This document shows, piece by piece, positions 7,041 to 9,967 of a DNA stretch of 9,967 bases. Numbering within the stretch: the stretch's first letter is position 1; each line of letters opens with the position of its first letter. The position numbers and the translations under genes were made by a program. The stretch covers positions 1 to 9,967 of the forward strand of contig NZ_DDOV01000111.1 in the NCBI RefSeq assembly GCF_002341865.1, read 5' to 3'. Below the pieces are notes generated by a model that searched no databases, was not told the DNA's origin, and was given only the letters and a program-made list of their open reading frames with translations. Origin of the DNA: Clostridium sp. UBA2485. GTDB taxonomy: Bacteria; Bacillota; Clostridia; Clostridiales; Clostridiaceae.

Positions 7041-9167
7041 ATGGGATTAACCTTTGATTCTACTAAAAAGAAAAATTTAGAGGATATTCAAATAGTTAAT
7101 AAGAAAAAGAATAACCAAAGTGTTATTGCATTAGCAGGCAATCCCAACACAGGAAAAAGTACAGTTTTTAATGCTCTAACAGGACTTCGACAACATACAG
7201 GTAATTGGCCTGGAAAAACAGTAGTTAATTTTCAAGGTAGCTTTAATTATAAAGAGAAAGAATTTATTTTAGTAGACTTACCAGGAACTTATTCTCTTTT
7301 AGCTAGTTCATCAGAAGAAGAGGTTGCTAGAGATTATATTTGCTTTGGAAATGCAGATTTAATTGTGGTAGTTTTAGACGCCACTTGTATTGAGAGGAAT
7401 TTAAACTTGTTACTTCAAATATTAGAAATTACTCCTAAAGTGTTAGTTTGCTTAAATCTTATGGATGAAGCAAAAAAGAAAAATATAAAAATAGACATAG
7501 ATGAATTAAGCAAAAAATTAAAAGTACCTATAATACCTACCTCTGCAAGAAGTGGAATAGGCATAGAAGATTTAAAAGAAGCTATATATGAAAATGTATT
7601 TAAAGAAAAATGGGAAGAAACTTTAAAAATAAATTATAGTGAAGACATTAATAATGAAATAGATAAAGTATCTTCATTACTTGAAAAAAAATATAGTGGA
7701 ATAAATTATAGATGGACTGCACTTAGATTGTTAGATGGAGATGAAAGTATAAAACAATCTATAAGAAAATATGTAAATGAAGATTTTATTGTAGATGATA
7801 AAGAAATTGAAGAGGAAATTAAAAAAATTAGAGAAAAACAAAATAATAAAGTGAGGGATACAATTGTATCTGACATATATAAGCAATGTGAAGAAATAGT
7901 AGAAGATTCTGTTAATAAAAGTAGAAATAAAATATTACAACAACAAAAAATAGATAATATATTGACTTCTAAAGCAGTAGGTATTCCTATAATGCTTTTG
8001 ATGTTAACCTTAATCTTATGGATAACTATTGAAGGAGCTAATGTACCCTCGGAACTTTTAGCTAAGATGCTATTTTCTTTTGAAGATAAACTTATGAATT
8101 TACTTATTACAATAAAATTGCCTATATGGTTTTGTGAAATTCTAGTTTTAGGAGTATATAAAACTTTAGCTTGGGTAGTTTCAGTTATGCTTCCACCTAT
8201 GGCTATATTTTTCCCTCTATTCACCATATTGGAGGATAGTGGATATCTACCTAGAGTTTGTTTTAATCTAGATAAAGCATTTAAAAAAGCTTGTTGTCAT
8301 GGTAAACAAGTTTTAACTATGTGCATGGGCTTTGGTTGTAATGCAGCAGGAGTTATTGCTTGTAGAATTATTGATTCACCTAGAGAAAGGTTAATAGCTA
8401 TATTAACTAATAGTTTTGTTCCTTGTAATGGAAGATTTCCAACTTTAATAGCTCTCTCTATAATTTTTGTAGGAGGCACCTTTACATCTGATAGGGTTAA
8501 TTCTATAGTAGCGGCATTGATGGTAGTGGCTTTAGTAGTTCTAGGAGTAGTAATCACATTAATAAGTTCTTTTATTTTATCTAAAACTATACTAAAAGGA
8601 ATTCCTTCTTCCTTTACTTTAGAACTTCCACCATATAGAAAACCTCAAATAGGTAGAGTTATATATACTTCAATAATTGATAGGACTATATTTGTACTAT
8701 TTAGAGCAATGGTAGTAGCAGCTCCAGCAGGGCTTATAACCTATATATTAAGTAATGTAATGATTGGAGATATGAGTATAGTAGCACATATTGCTAATTT
8801 TTTACAACCTTTTGGAAAACTAATAGGTCTTGATGGATATATATTAATGGCTTTTTTATTAGGACTTCCTGCAAATGAAATAGTACTTCCTATACTTTTA
8901 ATGGGATATTTATCAAATGGTGTTATGATTGAGCATGACAGCATAGAACAGCTTAAGAATATACTAGTTAACAATGGCTGGACATATCTAACACTATTAA
9001 ATACCATGTTATTTTCTTTATTACATTTTCCTTGTGGTACAACTATTTGGACTATTAAAAAAGAAACCGGCAGTAATAAATGGGCACTAGTATCATTTTT
9101 GATGCCTACTGCTGTTGCAATAGTGATTTGTTTTATTACTACTCTTATAAGTAAAATAATTTTTTAA
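7041..9167 (+). CDS. feoB: Ferrous iron transport protein B (GTPase-linked permease)
   Basis: A 708-aa inner-membrane transporter for Fe(II). The N-terminal G domain shows G1 GNPNTGKST (33-41), switch NWPGKT (55-60), G3 DLPG (79-82), G4 NLMD (139-142) and G5 TSAR (167-170). A GDI-like helical linker (about 200-305) follows. The membrane part has two gate domains; the first carries cysteine-rich MCMGFGCNAAG (427-437) and NSFVPCNGRFP (457-467), and the second contains GLPANEIVLPILLMGY (608-623) and HFPCGTTIW (662-670). It ends right after the last membrane helix, with no FeoC-like tail. The ATG at 7041 is chosen over an upstream in-frame TTG-type start (7014) because AGGAGG (7029-7034) lies six bases before it. 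The cysteine-rich gate is of the type seen in many clostridial FeoB proteins. Some FeoB paralogues in other bacteria move manganese, so the metal is not certain. Confidence 0.95.
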   Translation: MGLTFDSTKKKNLEDIQIVNKKKNNQSVIALAGNPNTGKSTVFNALTGLRQHTGNWPGKTVVNFQGSFNYKEKEFILVDLPGTYSLLASSSEEEVARDYICFGNADLIVVVLDATCIERNLNLLLQILEITPKVLVCLNLMDEAKKKNIKIDIDELSKKLKVPIIPTSARSGIGIEDLKEAIYENVFKEKWEETLKINYSEDINNEIDKVSSLLEKKYSGINYRWTALRLLDGDESIKQSIRKYVNEDFIVDDKEIEEEIKKIREKQNNKVRDTIVSDIYKQCEEIVEDSVNKSRNKILQQQKIDNILTSKAVGIPIMLLMLTLILWITIEGANVPSELLAKMLFSFEDKLMNLLITIKLPIWFCEILVLGVYKTLAWVVSVMLPPMAIFFPLFTILEDSGYLPRVCFNLDKAFKKACCHGKQVLTMCMGFGCNAAGVIACRIIDSPRERLIAILTNSFVPCNGRFPTLIALSIIFVGGTFTSDRVNSIVAALMVVALVVLGVVITLISSFILSKTILKGIPSSFTLELPPYRKPQIGRVIYTSIIDRTIFVLFRAMVVAAPAGLITYILSNVMIGDMSIVAHIANFLQPFGKLIGLDGYILMAFLLGLPANEIVLPILLMGYLSNGVMIEHDSIEQLKNILVNNGWTYLTLLNTMLFSLLHFPCGTTIWTIKKETGSNKWALVSFLMPTAVAIVICFITTLISKIIF

Positions 9168-9222
9168 AGTAATAAATTATGAGATATAGAGTTTTTACAA
9201 TTGATAATTGACGATTGTTGTG

Positions 9223-9247
9223 ACTTCTCCTTTAAAGGAGAAGTTTT
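9223..9247 (+). terminator. Intrinsic terminator of feoAB
   Basis: A perfect 22-base palindrome ACTTCTCCTTT/AAAGGAGAAGT (9223-9244), best folded as an 8-9-bp stem with a small TTTAAA-type loop, is followed by TTTT and TTTATTTT. It lies about 55 bases past the feoB stop, in the expected place. Just before it is ACAATTGATAATTGACGATTG, a spacer-type sequence common between clostridial genes. Confidence 0.8.
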
Positions 9248-9348
9248 CAATTTATTTTAAATATTAATAGTTAAAAAACGTGGCAATCATTCACAATTTT
9301 ACTTTTTACTTTAAGTAATCTTATTAATTTTTAACGTAACTAGCAGAA

Positions 9349-9379
9349 GTCCTCATCTTCAACGAAGTAAGGTGGGGAT
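9349..9379. repeat. Hairpin at the left end of the IS200/IS605-type element
   Basis: GTCCTCATCTT (9349-9359) pairs with AAGGTGGGGAT (9369-9379), an 11-bp stem with three G-T wobbles and a 9-base loop that itself contains GAAG complementary to CTTC. IS605-type elements carry such subterminal hairpins, recognised by TnpA, at both ends. It might instead be the leftover 3' end of another tnpB unit, because similar hairpins follow tnpB genes in this group. Confidence 0.45.
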
Positions 9380-9436
9380 GAATGCGTAAAAACAACATGC
9401 TTATACTATATTAAATTACAGAAAGTAGTGATACTA

Positions 9437-9737
9437 ATGGATTTAGATAGTAACAATTATTAAGTATTCTCAGTATATTACCACCTATTATTGGTAATAT
9501 ACTATAGAAGAGAAGTTATCAATGATGTAAGTATAAGATTGAAAGATATATTTGATAATATAAGTAAAAATTATAATATAACAACTGTAGAATGGGAATA
9601 TTATAGAAATCATGTTCAGATATTATTCAAAGCACATTCTAATAGTGAGTTATCAAAATTCATAAATGCTTATAACAGTCGGGAGCGTGACCATAGATAT
9701 AGTTAAAAAATATATAGAAAATCAAGGGATGAAATGA
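9437..9737 (+). pseudogene. tnpA: IS200/IS605 TnpA (Y1 transposase), inactivated
   Basis: The frame opens with ATG at 9437 (MDLDSNNY), where codon 9 is TAA (9461-9463). It continues as VFSVYYHLLLVIYYRREVI and ends in a KFINAYNS block near 9680. This matches clostridial IS605 TnpA proteins over their first half. The usual HVH metal motif reads H-V-Q (9611-9619), so the second metal-binding histidine is lost. After NAYNS the frame breaks; the C-terminal end GSVTIDIVKKYIENQGMK is found in another frame (9681-9734, stop TGA 9735-9737) and includes the Tyr and Gln of the YxxxQ active site. The segment between, normally about 35-40 residues, is missing. With a nonsense codon, a motif substitution, a deletion and a frameshift it cannot make active TnpA. 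Its distance to the tnpB frame (9 bases) is the normal IS605 arrangement. Confidence 0.88.
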
Positions 9738-9746
9738 GGTGAGGAT

Positions 9747-9967
9747 ATATTAAAGGCTTATAAATATAGAATTTATCCAAATGAAAAACAAAAATTATAT
9801 TTAGCTAAAACATTTGGCTGTAGTAGATTTATCTATAATAAAATGTTAGCGGATAGAATTAAATCCTACGAAGAAAACAAAGACTTAGATATTAAACAAA
9901 TTAAGTATCCTACACCTGCACAATATAAGACTGAATTTTTTTGGTTAAAAGAAGTTGATAGTTTAGC
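9747..9967 (+). CDS. tnpB: IS605-type TnpB, N-terminal part, no standard start codon, cut by window edge
   Basis: A frame with 73 open codons to the window end. It reads (I)LKAYKYRIYPNEKQ..., then AKTFGCSRFIYNKMLADRI and PAQYKTEFFWLKEVDSLA. This is the conserved N-terminus of TnpB, the RNA-guided nuclease of IS200/IS605 elements and the ancestor of Cas12. The residue before LKAYKYRIYP is normally Met; here the codon is ATA (9747-9749), and no in-frame ATG, GTG or TTG exists between the upstream TGA (9735) and the Met at 9843. GAGGTGAGG (9736-9744) gives a good ribosome site just ahead. The gene either starts at the rare ATA, was disabled by an ATG-to-ATA change, or starts late without its first ~32 residues. 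The catalytic DED residues lie beyond the window, so intactness is unknown. Confidence 0.85.
   Translation, partial: MLKAYKYRIYPNEKQKLYLAKTFGCSRFIYNKMLADRIKSYEENKDLDIKQIKYPTPAQYKTEFFWLKEVDSL

Larger units (their letters stand above)
9340..9967 (+). mobile_element. Decayed IS200/IS605-type element (left part, right end outside window)
   Basis: The order hairpin, tnpA remnant, tnpB is that of the IS605 subgroup, which moves as single-stranded DNA via a Y1 HUH transposase. The left boundary is not defined; it is placed near the hairpin at 9349-9379. The tnpA lesions make it immobile on its own. The right end, and any omega RNA that would guide TnpB, lie beyond the window. Confidence 0.75.

Noticed and set aside
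7706..9007. Three minus-strand frames (173, 86 and 88 aa)
   Set aside because: Antisense shadows of feoB membrane and linker coding sequence.
1..9967. CRISPR array, tRNA or rRNA genes
   Set aside because: No regularly spaced direct repeats, and no cloverleaf or rRNA-like segments were seen.

Overview
The window is strongly AT-rich, with AGGAGG-type ribosome binding sites, A/T-ending codons and a cobalamin riboswitch. It carries FeoA/FeoB, DUF1540 mini-proteins and an IS200/IS605 remnant of clostridial type. Together these point to a low-GC Firmicute chromosome, most likely Clostridium in the broad sense. Species cannot be read from the sequence.

Layout. At the left edge, on the minus strand, is the 5' part of a cobalamin riboswitch with a good promoter (1-144); the gene it controls lies outside the window. 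A long intergenic stretch with a perfect 12-bp hairpin follows. Next is a minus-strand ECF sigma factor / membrane anti-sigma pair (1942 to 604, overlapping by 14 bp). A non-coding stretch leads to a plus-strand, 680-aa DUF255 (YyaL/SPATA20-like) protein with a CHWC thioredoxin-like motif (2451-4493). A bidirectional terminator separates it from a converging minus-strand pair: a small membrane coiled-coil protein and a membrane-anchored polysaccharide deacetylase (5718 to 4533). After a gene-free AT-rich gap come two tandem DUF1540 mini-genes on the minus strand (6608 to 6236), ending at a strong terminator. Divergent from these is feoA-feoB (6785-9167), followed by a palindromic terminator. 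The right end holds a decayed IS200/IS605-type element: a hairpin, a tnpA pseudogene with several lesions, and the start of a tnpB frame that has lost a normal start codon and runs off the edge.

How the genes work together. Four short functional units are visible: a sigma/anti-sigma signalling pair; a cell-surface pair in which both proteins have one membrane segment followed by a coiled coil, one of them with a peptidoglycan- or glycan-deacetylase domain; a ferrous iron (or related metal) uptake operon, feoAB, next to two cysteine-rich mini-proteins that could bind metal; and an immobilised insertion sequence remnant. No CRISPR array, tRNA, rRNA or clearly new multi-gene system is visible. 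The least explained items are the DUF1540 pair beside feoAB, the TGTCGCGACA palindrome at the sigma operon promoter, and the tnpB frame left beside a dead tnpA.
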